Source: Novosphingobium umbonatum
GTDB taxonomy: Bacteria; Pseudomonadota; Alphaproteobacteria; Sphingomonadales; Sphingomonadaceae
Assembly: GCF_004005905.1 (NCBI RefSeq)
Contig: NZ_SACO01000012.1
Span: 1 to 64,000, forward strand
Length of the DNA: 64,000 nucleotides
Direction of reading: 5' to 3'
The position numbers and the translations under genes were made by a program. Position 1 is the first letter of the stretch. Every line of letters begins with the position of its first letter. The notes under the pieces are model-generated. The model saw only the letters and a list, made by a program, of their open reading frames with translations. It searched no databases and was not told where the DNA came from. Positions 19,394-28,013 of the stretch are shown piece by piece.

Positions 19394-20248
19394 TCACGCC
19401 GCCCGTGCCGCGCCCAGATAGGACAGCACTTGCGCCAGACGTTCCTTCAGATCGCGGCGATGCACCACCATGTCCACCATGCCATGGTCATAGAGATATT
19501 CGGCACGCTGGAAGCCTTCGGGCAGCTTTTCGCGGATCGTGTCCTGAATAACGCGCTGTCCGGCAAAGCCGATCAGGCAGCCCGGCTCGGCAATTTGCAC
19601 ATCGCCCAGCATCGCATAGGAAGCTGTCACGCCGCCGGTGGTCGGGTCGGTGAGGATGACGATATAGGGCAGGCCCGCCGCGTTCAGGCGGCGCACCGCC
19701 ACCGTGGACTTGGGCATTTGCATCAGGGACAGGATGCCTTCCTGCATGCGCGCACCGCCAGCGGCGGTCACGATCACATAGGCGCATTTTTCCTTCAGCG
19801 CGCGTTCGGCACCGGCCACAAAGGCCGCGCCCACCGCCATGCCCATGGAACCGCCCATGAAGCCGAAATCCTGCACGCCCAGCACAGCCTTGTTGCCGTC
19901 CACCGTGCCCAAGGCATTGGTCAGCGCATCAGGGTGCGGATTGGCGGCGCGGGCGGCCTTCATGCGGTCGGGATACTTCTTCGTATCGCGGAAACGCAAA
20001 GGGTCGTCCTTCACCTTGGGCGAGGGCAGCACCTTGAAACCGGCGTCCAGCAATTGCGCGAAACGCGCATCGGTGCCGATTCGGCCATGATGGTCACAGC
20101 GCGGGCATACGGACAGGTTCGCCTCATATTCCTTGGCGAACAGCATCTCGTTGCAGTTCTTGCACTTGATCCACAGATTGTCGGGCGTGTCGTCTTTCGC
20201 CGCAGACAGCGAGGAAAGCGAGTTGCGTACTTTGTTAAGCCAGCTCAT
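19394..20248 (-). CDS. accD: Acetyl-CoA carboxylase carboxyltransferase subunit beta
   Basis: AccD with AccA transfers the carboxyl group from carboxybiotin to acetyl-CoA, the first committed step of fatty acid synthesis. The 284-residue protein has a four-cysteine zinc ribbon (C29, C32, C48, C51) and the conserved [25 protein letters not shown] and GFAGQRVIQ segments. Its ATG overlaps the trpA stop (ATGA), and folC follows after 20 bases. accA is not in the window. Confidence 0.97.
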   Translation of the reverse strand: MSWLNKVRNSLSSLSAAKDDTPDNLWIKCKNCNEMLFAKEYEANLSVCPRCDHHGRIGTDARFAQLLDAGFKVLPSPKVKDDPLRFRDTKKYPDRMKAARAANPHPDALTNALGTVDGNKAVLGVQDFGFMGGSMGMAVGAAFVAGAERALKEKCAYVIVTAAGGARMQEGILSLMQMPKSTVAVRRLNAAGLPYIVILTDPTTGGVTASYAMLGDVQIAEPGCLIGFAGQRVIQDTIREKLPEGFQRAEYLYDHGMVDMVVHRRDLKERLAQVLSYLGAARAA

Positions 20249-21042
20249 GCGGGCTCCCTAGCTTTATGCACCGCCTCTGCCAAGGCCTGCGTCAGGGCAC
20301 GCACCGGTTCGGCCGCGTTGGCGCCATGCTGCGCCACCAGATCGACCAGCGCGCTGCCCACCACCACGCCATCGGCATGGGCGGCAAAGGCGGCGGCTTG
20401 TTCAGGCGTGCGCACGCCAAAGCCGACGGCGATGGGCAGGTCGGTGCCAGCCTTCAGATGGGCGACCGCCTGGGCAATCGTGTCCACAGCGGCCTGCTGC
20501 TTGCCGGTGATGCCCGCCACCGAAACGTAATAGAGAAATCCGCTGGAGTTTTCCAAAACGGCGGGCAGGCGTGCCTTGTCAGTCGTGGGCGTGGCCAGAC
20601 GGATGAAGGCAATGCCAGCCTCGCGCAAGGCGGGGCCGATCTCGGCGTCTTCCTCATTGGGAATGTCCACGCAGATGATGCCATCCACGCCTGCCTTGAC
20701 GCATTCACCGGCGAACCATTCCGCCCCGCGCGTGATCATCGGATTGGCATAGCCCATCAGCACCAGCGGGGTTTCAGGATGGCGGGCGCGGAACTCGGCC
20801 GCGATGCGGAAGATGTCGGCGGTCTTGGTGCCGGCTTCCAGCGCGCGGATGTTCGCGGCCTGAATGGCGGGGCCATCGGCCATCGGATCGGTAAAGGGCA
20901 GGCCCAGCTCGATCACATCGGCGCCGCCAGCCACCAGCGCATCCAGAATCGCAGGCGTTGCATCGGGCGTGGGATCGCCACCGGTGATGAAGGTGACGAG
21001 AGCGGGGCGGCCTTTAGAGAAGGCGGAAGCGAGGCGGGTCAC
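20245..21042 (-). CDS. trpA: Tryptophan synthase alpha chain
   Basis: TrpA splits indole-3-glycerol phosphate and passes indole through a tunnel to TrpB. The 265-residue protein has the catalytic Glu/Asp segment [14 protein letters not shown] and the phosphate-binding GFGVRTPEQ region. The start is a GTG at 21042, which overlaps the trpB stop as GTGA; the open frame upstream of it lies inside trpB and does not look like family sequence. Downstream it overlaps accD. Translation is probably coupled through trpB-trpA-accD. Confidence 0.96.
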   Translation of the reverse strand: MTRLASAFSKGRPALVTFITGGDPTPDATPAILDALVAGGADVIELGLPFTDPMADGPAIQAANIRALEAGTKTADIFRIAAEFRARHPETPLVLMGYANPMITRGAEWFAGECVKAGVDGIICVDIPNEEDAEIGPALREAGIAFIRLATPTTDKARLPAVLENSSGFLYYVSVAGITGKQQAAVDTIAQAVAHLKAGTDLPIAVGFGVRTPEQAAAFAAHADGVVVGSALVDLVAQHGANAAEPVRALTQALAEAVHKAREPA

Positions 21043-22253
21043 AGTTCTACTCCCAGACGGTCTGCAACCGTGAAGATATCCTTGTCGCCACGACCACACA
21101 GGTTGGCGACGATGATCTGGTCCTTGCCCATGGTAGGGGCAACCTTTTTCACGGCTGCAATGGCGTGGGCAGGCTCCAGCGCGGGGATGATCCCCTCGGT
21201 GCGGCAGAGCAACTGGAAGCCGTCCATCGCTTCCTCGTCGGTGACCGAGGTGTAATCCACGCGGCCAATGTCGCGCAGGAAGGCGTGTTCGGGGCCGATG
21301 CCGGGGTAATCCAGACCGGCGCTGATCGAGTGGCCTTCCGTGATCTGGCCATCCTCGTCCTGCAACAGATAGGTCTTGTTGCCATGCAGGATGCCGGGGC
21401 GGCCACCAGCCAGACTGGCGGCATGTTCCTTGTCCAGACCATAGCCTGCCGCTTCCACGCCCAGCATCTTCACGCTGGTGTCGTCAAGGAAGGGGTGGAA
21501 CAGGCCGATCGCGTTGGAACCACCGCCGATGGCGGCCACCAGCAGGTCGGGCAGGCGGCCCGTGCGCTTTTGGATCTGCTCGCGCGCTTCGCGGCCGATC
21601 ACGCTTTGGAAATCGCGCACCAGTTCGGGATAGGGGTGCGGGCCGGCGGCGGTGCCGATGATGTAGAATGTGTCATGCACATTGGCCACCCAATCGCGCA
21701 GGGCCTCGTTCATCGCATCCTTCAACGTGCCAGCGCCAGCGGTCACCGGCACAACGGTCGCGCCCAGCAGCTTCATACGGAACACATTGGGTGCCTGACG
21801 CGCCACGTCGGTCGCGCCCATGAAGATGGTGCAGGGCAGGCCAAAGCGGGCGCAAACCGTGGCGGTGGCCACGCCATGCTGACCCGCGCCGGTTTCGGCG
21901 ATAATGCGCTTTTTGCCCATGCGGATCGCCAGCAGGATCTGGCCGATGCAATTGTTGATCTTATGCGCGCCGGTGTGGTTCAACTCGTCACGCTTGAACC
22001 AGACTTGCGCGCCGCCCAGTTCCTCGGTCAGGCGGGGCGCAAAATAGAGCGGGCTGGGGCGCCCGACATAATGCTCCAGCAGATCGTCGAATTCGGCGTG
22101 GAAAGCGGGGTCCGCCTTGGCCGCCTTATATTCGCGTTCAAGGTCCAGGATCAGCGGCATCAGCGTTTCGGCGACATAGCGCCCGCCAAACTGGCCGAAA
22201 TGGCCGCGATCATCGGGGAAATGGCGAAAGGAGTTGGGCATGGTCTGGTTCAT
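21039..22253 (-). CDS. trpB: Tryptophan synthase beta chain
   Basis: TrpB is the pyridoxal-phosphate enzyme that joins indole with serine to make tryptophan. The 404-residue protein opens with [23 protein letters not shown] and has the PLP lysine in [20 protein letters not shown] and the [10 protein letters not shown] phosphate site. The ATG at 22253 has a weak ribosome binding site; a second ATG at 22241 is possible. It heads trpB-trpA-accD-folC. Unusually for sphingomonads, trpF is not directly upstream but about 2 kb away, with two divergent genes in between. Confidence 0.96.
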   Translation of the reverse strand: MNQTMPNSFRHFPDDRGHFGQFGGRYVAETLMPLILDLEREYKAAKADPAFHAEFDDLLEHYVGRPSPLYFAPRLTEELGGAQVWFKRDELNHTGAHKINNCIGQILLAIRMGKKRIIAETGAGQHGVATATVCARFGLPCTIFMGATDVARQAPNVFRMKLLGATVVPVTAGAGTLKDAMNEALRDWVANVHDTFYIIGTAAGPHPYPELVRDFQSVIGREAREQIQKRTGRLPDLLVAAIGGGSNAIGLFHPFLDDTSVKMLGVEAAGYGLDKEHAASLAGGRPGILHGNKTYLLQDEDGQITEGHSISAGLDYPGIGPEHAFLRDIGRVDYTSVTDEEAMDGFQLLCRTEGIIPALEPAHAIAAVKKVAPTMGKDQIIVANLCGRGDKDIFTVADRLGVEL

Positions 22254-22580
22254 AGCGCGCAAACGCCTGCCATGGGCGCGCCGCCCTGTCCAGCCTGCGC
22301 ATGGGGATAGGGGCAAATTGCCCGTCGAGCCATGGGGTTGCGCGGCAGGAAGGCCCGCGTTGTTACCATTGGCGACAATTGCGGCCGAACCGCGCCACAA
22401 TGCCCGAAACATCGGGGTTTTGTCGGATGCCTTTCTGATTTCTGAACGATTTCTGACAATTGGCTGACCGGCCAGTTCACCTAAGCGTCAGGGCGAGGGG
22501 CGCAGACAGGGATCAGACGCAGCGGCGCTTCACCTCTCACGAAGCGCATGGCGTCTCTAAAAAGACTTAGGAGGAATTTT
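22254..22580. other. Divergent intergenic region, trpB and small envelope protein
   Basis: This 327-base gap lies between the start of leftward trpB and the start of the rightward envelope protein gene. It should hold both promoters. No trp leader peptide or attenuator is obvious on the minus strand: I see no short frame with tandem Trp codons followed by alternative hairpins. The plus-strand side ends in an AGGAGG site just before the ATG at 22581. Confidence 0.5.
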
Positions 22581-23060
22581 ATGCGTCTGGTTCTCATCCC
22601 GCTCCTCGCCTCGCTGGCCGTTGCTGCGCCCGCCATGGCCGAAAGCACCCCGGACAGCAGCAAGACCACCGGCGCCCGCTTTGACGTCCATGGTGGACTT
22701 GGCTGGGCCGATGGGCAAACCGCACAGGGCACGCTTGGCGCCACGCTGGGTTATGACATCGCCACCGGCGGCAAGACCTTTGTCGGTATCGAACAGTCGG
22801 TCGACAAGGTGCTGACCAGCAGCGACAAGGCCCGTTGGAGCACCACCGCCCGTGCCGGTTTGCAGGTGACCCCGGCCAACAAGCTCTATGGTCTGGCCGG
22901 TTACAGCTATGGCGTTGGCCCCAATGGCACCCATATTGGCGGCGGCGTGGAACATGCCTTTGGCCCCTATTTCACCAAGGTGGAATATCGCCACACCTTC
23001 AACGAAGATGCCGCCAAGGACAGCAATGCCGCGCTGGTCGGTGTGGGTCTGCGCTTCTGA
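22581..23060 (+). CDS. Small secreted outer-membrane-like protein, first of tandem pair
   Basis: A 159-residue protein with a signal peptide (LASLAVAAPAMA, cut near residue 21). The rest alternates hydrophobic and polar residues and ends in GVGLRF with a terminal Phe, as outer-membrane beta barrels do. An eight-strand barrel of the opacity/OmpA-like class is the best structural guess. It shares a clear pattern with the gene at 23373: HGGLGWA against RAGLGWA, GIEQSVDK against GVEQSIDK, and KVEYRHTFN against RVEYRRMLN. The ATG follows a strong AGGAGG. Function unknown; it interrupts the usual trpF-trpB neighbourhood. Confidence 0.8.
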   Translation: MRLVLIPLLASLAVAAPAMAESTPDSSKTTGARFDVHGGLGWADGQTAQGTLGATLGYDIATGGKTFVGIEQSVDKVLTSSDKARWSTTARAGLQVTPANKLYGLAGYSYGVGPNGTHIGGGVEHAFGPYFTKVEYRHTFNEDAAKDSNAALVGVGLRF

Positions 23061-23372
23061 TCTCGGGCTAAAGCCATGAGACAGCCCTGCCCATCACTCC
23101 GATCCGCCTTCGCAGGGCAGCCTATCGCAGGGCATTGTTGATCCGGAAAGCCTCCCTCGTATTTTGCGGGGGAGGCTTTTTGCCATTTGGTGATTCGCGG
23201 CAATATTCCAAGGGGCGCGATTGAGGCATTATTTACGGCATAATGGCTCTATAAATTTGAAAAACAGATGAAATTTCTGGCTGCTAGTTGCGCGAAACCG
23301 GTGTAGAAACCGCTTTGGAAATCGGACGCGATGGCCCAAAGGACCCTTGTTTCTGATTTTCAAGGAGCTCTT
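23061..23372. other. Intergenic region between the tandem envelope genes
   Basis: The 312-base gap contains a terminator at 23147-23181 for the first envelope gene, then AT-richer DNA (about 23185-23330) that probably carries a separate promoter for the second. The two paralogs therefore look independently transcribed. Confidence 0.55.
23147..23181 (+). terminator. Rho-independent terminator after first envelope gene
   Basis: AAAGCCTCCC pairs with GGGAGGCTTT across a short loop and is followed by T residues on the plus strand. It lies about 90 bases after the stop at 23060. Confidence 0.88.
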
Positions 23373-23840
23373 ATGTTGAAGCGCATGGTGGGCGGGGCTT
23401 TGGCTCTTGCTGCTCTGGTAGCGGCCACTCCGGCAACGGCAGGTCAGTTGCGGGTTGAAGGTCGCGCTGGTCTGGGCTGGGCCAATGGCGGCGGGACCAA
23501 GGCTACGATGGGCGCTGCTGTGGGTTATGACATGTCGGTAACGGCTTTGGGCACGGGCGTATTTGCCGGTGTGGAACAGTCGATCGACAAACAGGCCAAG
23601 GATGGCGATGCCCGCTGGGGCACGTCGGCGCGGCTTGGGGTAAAAGTGCTGGCTTTGGGCAGCCTTTATGGGGTTGTGGGCTATCACTATGGCGGCGCCT
23701 ATGAGAGCACCTCGGCGGGCGTGGGTTATGCTAAGTCCTTGGGTCCGGTGTTCGCGCGGGTGGAATATCGCCGCATGTTGAACCAGGGCGTAAGGTCGAA
23801 TGGCGACCGGCTGCTGTTGGGTTTTGGTGTGACGTTTTGA
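23373..23840 (+). CDS. Small secreted outer-membrane-like protein, second of tandem pair
   Basis: A 155-residue paralog of the preceding gene. It has a signal peptide ending in ATPATAG (cut near residue 22), a beta-strand-rich body and a terminal GFGVTF ending in Phe, the usual signal for outer-membrane barrel assembly. The ATG at 23373 follows AAGGAG; an in-frame start at 23331 has no such site. The pair probably arose by tandem duplication, with clear divergence since. No function can be assigned beyond an envelope location. Confidence 0.8.
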   Translation: MLKRMVGGALALAALVAATPATAGQLRVEGRAGLGWANGGGTKATMGAAVGYDMSVTALGTGVFAGVEQSIDKQAKDGDARWGTSARLGVKVLALGSLYGVVGYHYGGAYESTSAGVGYAKSLGPVFARVEYRRMLNQGVRSNGDRLLLGFGVTF

Positions 23841-24249
23841 AGTTTTGCCTGCGATGGCGCAGGCCGTCGAGATCGGATCGTGCGGGCATTTGCCGCCGAT
23901 CCCACGAGCCCTGACCGAGGGCGTGGCGGGGGCCGTTCCTTTCAGCCCCCGCCATGTATGTGCTACGGTTGGCTGCAAAAAAGAGGGCAGGTTCATGCGC
24001 TTGGCTGAACCTGCCCTCTTCCTGTCCCGCTTGCTCTGGATAAGAGCCCTGACCGAGCGCCCTGTATGGAGCCTGTGGCCTAAGCATGGAGTCATGCCAA
24101 GAAAACACAGGAGAGGCGATGAATGCGGGTATCGCCTTTCTGGTGACAGCTTAGGCAGGATTTGGTTATTAACAAGATAAAACAATCGACTGCGTGCGAA
24201 GTCTTGTGCCATTTCGGCGCATCTTCGGCTCGTTTCGTCGCTTTGTTCT
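23841..24249. other. Intergenic region with hairpins between envelope gene and trpF
   Basis: This 409-base gap separates convergent genes. It holds a 10-bp hairpin (arms 23924-23933 and 23945-23954), a perfect 15-bp terminator hairpin (23981-24020), and a 14-base direct repeat, GAGCCCTGACCGAG, at 23906-23919 and 24044-24057. Open frames across it have no recognisable product. Confidence 0.55.
23976..24020 (-). terminator. Strong rho-independent terminator of the lapA-pyrF-trpF operon
   Basis: The arms at 23981-23995 and 24006-24020 are perfectly complementary over 15 bases around a ten-base loop. On the minus strand the hairpin is followed by a run of six T, so it should end leftward transcription coming from trpF, 230 bases upstream. 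Confidence 0.85.
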
Positions 24250-24900
24250 TTAAGCGGGGCTCCGCGCTGCCTTGCAGAAAGCCGCGATCAAGGTCTCGTC
24301 CTTCACGCCTGCCGAGCTTTCCACCCCTGATGAACAATCGACCAAGGGCGCACCGGTGCGCGTGATTGCTTCGGCCACATTGTTGGGCCCCAGACCACCG
24401 GCCAGACCCCACCCTTGGGCAAATCCGCCCGCGCGATAGCCCGCCACCAATTTCCAGTCGAAAGCCAGACCCATGCCGCCGGGCAGAGTGCCCTTGGGCG
24501 TTTTGGCGTCAAACAGCACCATGGAGGCCGCGCCGCGATAGGCATCGGCCCGCGCTACATCCTCTGCGCTGGCCACGCTCAGCGCTTTCCATGCGGGAAG
24601 GCCATGGCGGGCGGAGAGCTGCGCCACGCGTTCGGGCGTTTCGCTGCCATGCAATTGCAGCACGTCTAACTTGGCCGCCGCCACCGCCTCGGCAATGGTC
24701 GAATCATCGGCATCGACAAACAGGCCAACCCGCTGGATGCGTCCAGCGGCCACCGCGCCCAGCACGGCTGCTTGTTGCAGCGTTACATGGCGCGGGCTTT
24801 TGGGAAAGAATACAAAGCCGACATGGCTGGCCTGCGCCTTGATGCAGGCCTCCAGCGATGGCGCCGTGGAAATGCCGCAGATCTTGATCCCAATGGTCAT
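24250..24900 (-). CDS. trpF: Phosphoribosylanthranilate isomerase
   Basis: TrpF carries out the Amadori rearrangement of phosphoribosylanthranilate in tryptophan synthesis. The 216-residue TIM barrel opens with IKICGIS (catalytic Cys), then FVFFPKSPRHV, VLQLHGSETPE, LFDAKTP and GLAGGLGPNNV. Its start overlaps the stop of the GNAT gene (ATGA). It is the last gene of lapA-pyrF-GNAT-trpF. The other trp genes in the window, trpB and trpA, lie 2 kb further along the same strand. Confidence 0.95.
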   Translation of the reverse strand: MTIGIKICGISTAPSLEACIKAQASHVGFVFFPKSPRHVTLQQAAVLGAVAAGRIQRVGLFVDADDSTIAEAVAAAKLDVLQLHGSETPERVAQLSARHGLPAWKALSVASAEDVARADAYRGAASMVLFDAKTPKGTLPGGMGLAFDWKLVAGYRAGGFAQGWGLAGGLGPNNVAEAITRTGAPLVDCSSGVESSAGVKDETLIAAFCKAARSPA

Positions 24901-25397
24901 GATAGAGCCTTGGCAAGGACCACCATCTCCAGATGGTCAATATCGGGCAGGGGGAAGGGGCGGATTTCTCCAGTGCGGGCATAGCCGCGCCGTTCATAAT
25001 AGGCGATCAATTCGGGGCGGGCGGAGATGACCGTCATCTCCAGCGCCTTGGCGCCTTGCTCTGCCGCGCTGCTTTCGGCCTGCGCCAGCAATTGCCGCCC
25101 CAATCCGCCACCCTGTTGCAAGGGATCGACGCAAAGCATGCCCAGATAGGCCAGTTCGGCGTCCTTTGCCGTTACCGTCACCGTGCCGATCAGCGCGCCA
25201 TCGCGTTCGGCCAACCAGATGCGGTTGGCGGGGGAGGCAAGGCTGTCGGCCAGTTCTTCCATGCTGATCCGCTCGCCTTCCAGCAGGTCGGCCTCATTGG
25301 TCCAACCTGCGCGGGCAGCGTCTCCGCGATAGGCGCTTTCGACAAGTTGCTTCAGCGCGGGCAGATCGCCCGCCTCGGCCAGTCGGAAAGTCAGCAT
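24897..25397 (-). CDS. GNAT family N-acetyltransferase
   Basis: The 166-residue protein has the GNAT fold: LRLAEAGDLPAL-like start (FRLAEAGDLPAL), a central YLGMLCVDPLQQGGGLGRQLL that forms the acetyl-CoA pyrophosphate loop, and a C-terminal YYERRGYARTGE motif. The acceptor substrate is unknown. It sits between pyrF (4-base gap) and trpF (4-base overlap), so it is transcribed with biosynthetic genes, but nothing ties it to either pathway chemically. Confidence 0.88.
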   Translation of the reverse strand: MLTFRLAEAGDLPALKQLVESAYRGDAARAGWTNEADLLEGERISMEELADSLASPANRIWLAERDGALIGTVTVTAKDAELAYLGMLCVDPLQQGGGLGRQLLAQAESSAAEQGAKALEMTVISARPELIAYYERRGYARTGEIRPFPLPDIDHLEMVVLAKALS

Positions 25398-25401
25398 GGG
25401 C

Positions 25402-26079
25402 TTACAGTGTGGCCTCGATCGCGCGGGCGGCGGCAGCGGGGTCCTCGGCGCGGCTGATCGGGCGGCCGATCACCAGCACGCTGGCACCGGCATCGCGCGC
25501 GGCGCGCGGGGTTACGGCGCGCTTCTGGTCGCCCAAAGTGGCATCGGCAGGGCGCAGGCCGGGCACAACAAAGAACCCGTCCTTCCACTGGCGCTTGATC
25601 GCGCCCACTTCATGGCCCGAACAGACAATGCCATCCAGACCCGCGCTATGGGCCAATTCGGCCAGGCGCAAAGCCTGTTCCTCGGCGCGGGCCTTGACGC
25701 CCACGCTGGCCAGATCATCATCGTCAAGACTGGTCAGCACGGTGACCGCCACCACCTTGGTATGCTCGCCCGCCGCTGCCTTGGCATCTTCCATCATGGC
25801 GCGGCCGCCGCTGGCATGGATGGTGACAATCGCCGGTTCCAGCACATGGATGGCCTGCATCGCGCCGGCCACCGTGTTGGGAATATCGTGCAGTTTCAGG
25901 TCAAGGAAGATCGGCAAGCCCACCTTGGCGATTTCATGCACGCCATGGTGGCCATGGGCGAGAAAGAATTCCAGCCCCAGTTTCAACCCGCCCACATGGT
26001 CCTTCACCTTCTGGGCCAGCGCTTGGGCGGCATCCAGACGGGGCAGGTCAAGGGCGAGATAGACGGGGTTGTGGTTCAT
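25402..26079 (-). CDS. pyrF: Orotidine 5'-phosphate decarboxylase
   Basis: PyrF makes UMP from OMP, the last step of pyrimidine synthesis. The 225-residue protein shows LALDLPRLDAA at the start, KLGLEFF, the catalytic FLDLKLHDIPNT segment and the phosphate-binding VPGLRP and VIGRPI near the end. The ATG at 26079 gives a standard PyrF; the frame extends upstream into the lapA region without family sequence. It is in the lapA-pyrF-GNAT-trpF operon. Confidence 0.96.
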   Translation of the reverse strand: MNHNPVYLALDLPRLDAAQALAQKVKDHVGGLKLGLEFFLAHGHHGVHEIAKVGLPIFLDLKLHDIPNTVAGAMQAIHVLEPAIVTIHASGGRAMMEDAKAAAGEHTKVVAVTVLTSLDDDDLASVGVKARAEEQALRLAELAHSAGLDGIVCSGHEVGAIKRQWKDGFFVVPGLRPADATLGDQKRAVTPRAARDAGASVLVIGRPISRAEDPAAAARAIEATL

Positions 26080-26092
26080 GGGATAACTCGCT

Positions 26093-26419
26093 TCAGGAAT
26101 GGACGGGATCGGCAGCTTTGGCCGCTTCCAACTGGGTCGATGTTGCCAGTGGAGGCGTGGGGGTAAGCGCCTGAATATTGTTTTCCAGCATGGCAATCCG
26201 CCGTTTCAGCCGCCAGCGCCGCGCCTTGTTAAGCAAGGCCGTGGGCAGCGCACCCAGCAGATAGAACACCAGCGCCACAATGCCCACCGGCCATTCCACA
26301 TGGAGATAGCCCGATTCCAGTGGCCACAGGTTCAGCGGTGCCTTGTGCCAGTTGATAGCCACAAAGGCGGTGGCCAGCATGGCGATCAACAGCCAGAGCG
26401 CATTGCGCAGGATTTGCAT
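26093..26419 (-). CDS. LapA-domain (DUF1049) inner-membrane protein
   Basis: The 108-residue protein has two transmembrane segments (LWLLIAMLATAFVAINW and WPVGIVALVFYLLGALPTALL), then a basic ARRWRLKRRIAMLE stretch leading into a short cytoplasmic tail. This is the LapA layout. In E. coli LapA works with LapB to regulate LPS synthesis; in sphingomonads the family member usually sits beside pyrF, as here. The ATG at 26419 is preferred over the more upstream frame because the protein then starts at the first helix. Confidence 0.85.
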   Translation of the reverse strand: MQILRNALWLLIAMLATAFVAINWHKAPLNLWPLESGYLHVEWPVGIVALVFYLLGALPTALLNKARRWRLKRRIAMLENNIQALTPTPPLATSTQLEAAKAADPVHS

Positions 26420-26537
26420 GGCTAACCCTTCTCGTTTTGCCGCTTTCGCACAGACATTGTGGTCAAGACTAGGCGGGAATGGCGGCGAAGGGAAGAGGGC
26501 GCGCAAGGACAGGCCTCACGCGCCCCGATGATCGGAA

Positions 26538-27851
26538 TTAAGCGCCGAACACGCGGTCAAAAATCACGTCCACCGCCTTGAAATGATAATCAAGGTTGAA
26601 GCGTTCTTCGAGCTGTTCGGTGGTCAGGGCTGCGGCCACTTCGGGGTCGGCTTTCAGCAGTTCCAGCAAGGACAGCTGGCCGTCCGATTCCCACACTTTC
26701 ATCGCATTGCGCTGCACCAGACGGTAGGAGGCGTCACGCTCCAGACCGGCCTGCGTCAGCGCCAGCAACACGCGCTGCGAATGGACCAGACCGCCCATGC
26801 GGTCGAGGTTCTTCTGCATGCGCTCGGGATAGATCACCAGCTTGTCCACCACGCCGGTCAGGCGGGCGAGTGCAAAGTCCAGCGTGATCGTGGCATCGGG
26901 GCCGATGTAGCGTTCGACCGAGCTATGCGAGATATCGCGCTCGTGCCACAGGGCCACGTTTTCCAGCGCAGGCGTCACCGCCGAACGCACCACGCGGGCA
27001 AGGCCAGTCAGGTTTTCGGTCAGCACGGGGTTGCGCTTATGCGGCATCGCGCTCGAACCCTTTTGGCCGGGCGAGAAATATTCTTCCGCTTCGAGCACTT
27101 CGGTGCGCTGCAGGTGGCGGATTTCGGTGGCCAGACGCTCGATCGAGGAGGCGATCACGCCCAGGGTGGCGAAGAAGAAAGCGTGACGGTCGCGCGGGAT
27201 CACCTGCGTCGAGACAGGTTCCACCGACAGGCCCATCTGCTCTGCCACATATTCTTCCACGCTGGGGTCGATATTGGCAAAGGTGCCCACCGCGCCCGAA
27301 ATGGCGCAAGTGGCGATTTCTGCGCGGGCGAATTGCAGGCGCGCCTTGTTGCGGCTGAATTCGGCATAGGCCTCGGCCAGCTTCTTGCCGAAAGTGGTGG
27401 GTTCGGCATGGATGCCATGGCTGCGGCCGATGGTGGGCGTATATTTGTGTTCAAACGCGCGGCGCTTGATGGCGGCCAGCAGCGCGTCGAGGTCTTCGAG
27501 CAGGATGTCGGCAGCCTTGGCCAGCTGGACCGACAGGGTGGTGTCCAGCACGTCCGAGCTGGTCATGCCCTGATGCATGAAGCGGGCTTCGGGGCCAACC
27601 TGCTGGGCCACCCAGTCAAGGAAGGCGATCACGTCATGCTTGGTCACCGCTTCGATCGCGTCAATCGCGGCGACATCGATGCTGGGCTTGGTCGCCCACC
27701 AATCCCACAAAGCCTTGGCGCCCGACATGGGTACGACGCCCAGTTCACCCAGCTTCTGTGTGGCATGGGCCTCGATCTCGAACCAGATCTTGTAACGGGC
27801 TTCCGGTTCCCAAATGGCGGTCATTGCCGGGCGGGCGTAACGAGGTACCAT
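26538..27851 (-). CDS. purB: Adenylosuccinate lyase
   Basis: PurB removes fumarate from SAICAR and from adenylosuccinate in purine synthesis. The 437-residue protein opens with MVPRYARPAMTAIWEPEARYK-like sequence and holds TSSDVLDTT, GRSHGIHAEPTTFG and the fumarase-family signature GSSAMPHKRNP. The ATG at 27851 follows AGGAGG, which rules against the longer frame. It is probably monocistronic, with small gaps to its neighbours. Confidence 0.97.
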   Translation of the reverse strand: MVPRYARPAMTAIWEPEARYKIWFEIEAHATQKLGELGVVPMSGAKALWDWWATKPSIDVAAIDAIEAVTKHDVIAFLDWVAQQVGPEARFMHQGMTSSDVLDTTLSVQLAKAADILLEDLDALLAAIKRRAFEHKYTPTIGRSHGIHAEPTTFGKKLAEAYAEFSRNKARLQFARAEIATCAISGAVGTFANIDPSVEEYVAEQMGLSVEPVSTQVIPRDRHAFFFATLGVIASSIERLATEIRHLQRTEVLEAEEYFSPGQKGSSAMPHKRNPVLTENLTGLARVVRSAVTPALENVALWHERDISHSSVERYIGPDATITLDFALARLTGVVDKLVIYPERMQKNLDRMGGLVHSQRVLLALTQAGLERDASYRLVQRNAMKVWESDGQLSLLELLKADPEVAAALTTEQLEERFNLDYHFKAVDVIFDRVFGA

Positions 27852-28013
27852 GCTTTCCTCCGCAGTAGGGGGCGCAAGGGGCTCGCTATGCAGCGGATAT
27901 TGCGCCCTGCGCGTCAAATCTGCCGCGGGCGCTAGGCGGAGTGGGGGCGAAAGGCAAGAGGCGGCTTGGCCTAAAGCGGCGCTTCATGCCCGCTTCAGGC
28001 CGGTTTTAGGCCG

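Noticed and set aside
22254..22580. trp attenuator leader upstream of trpB
   Set aside because: No short frame with consecutive Trp codons and no pair of competing hairpins with a T run could be found on the minus strand.
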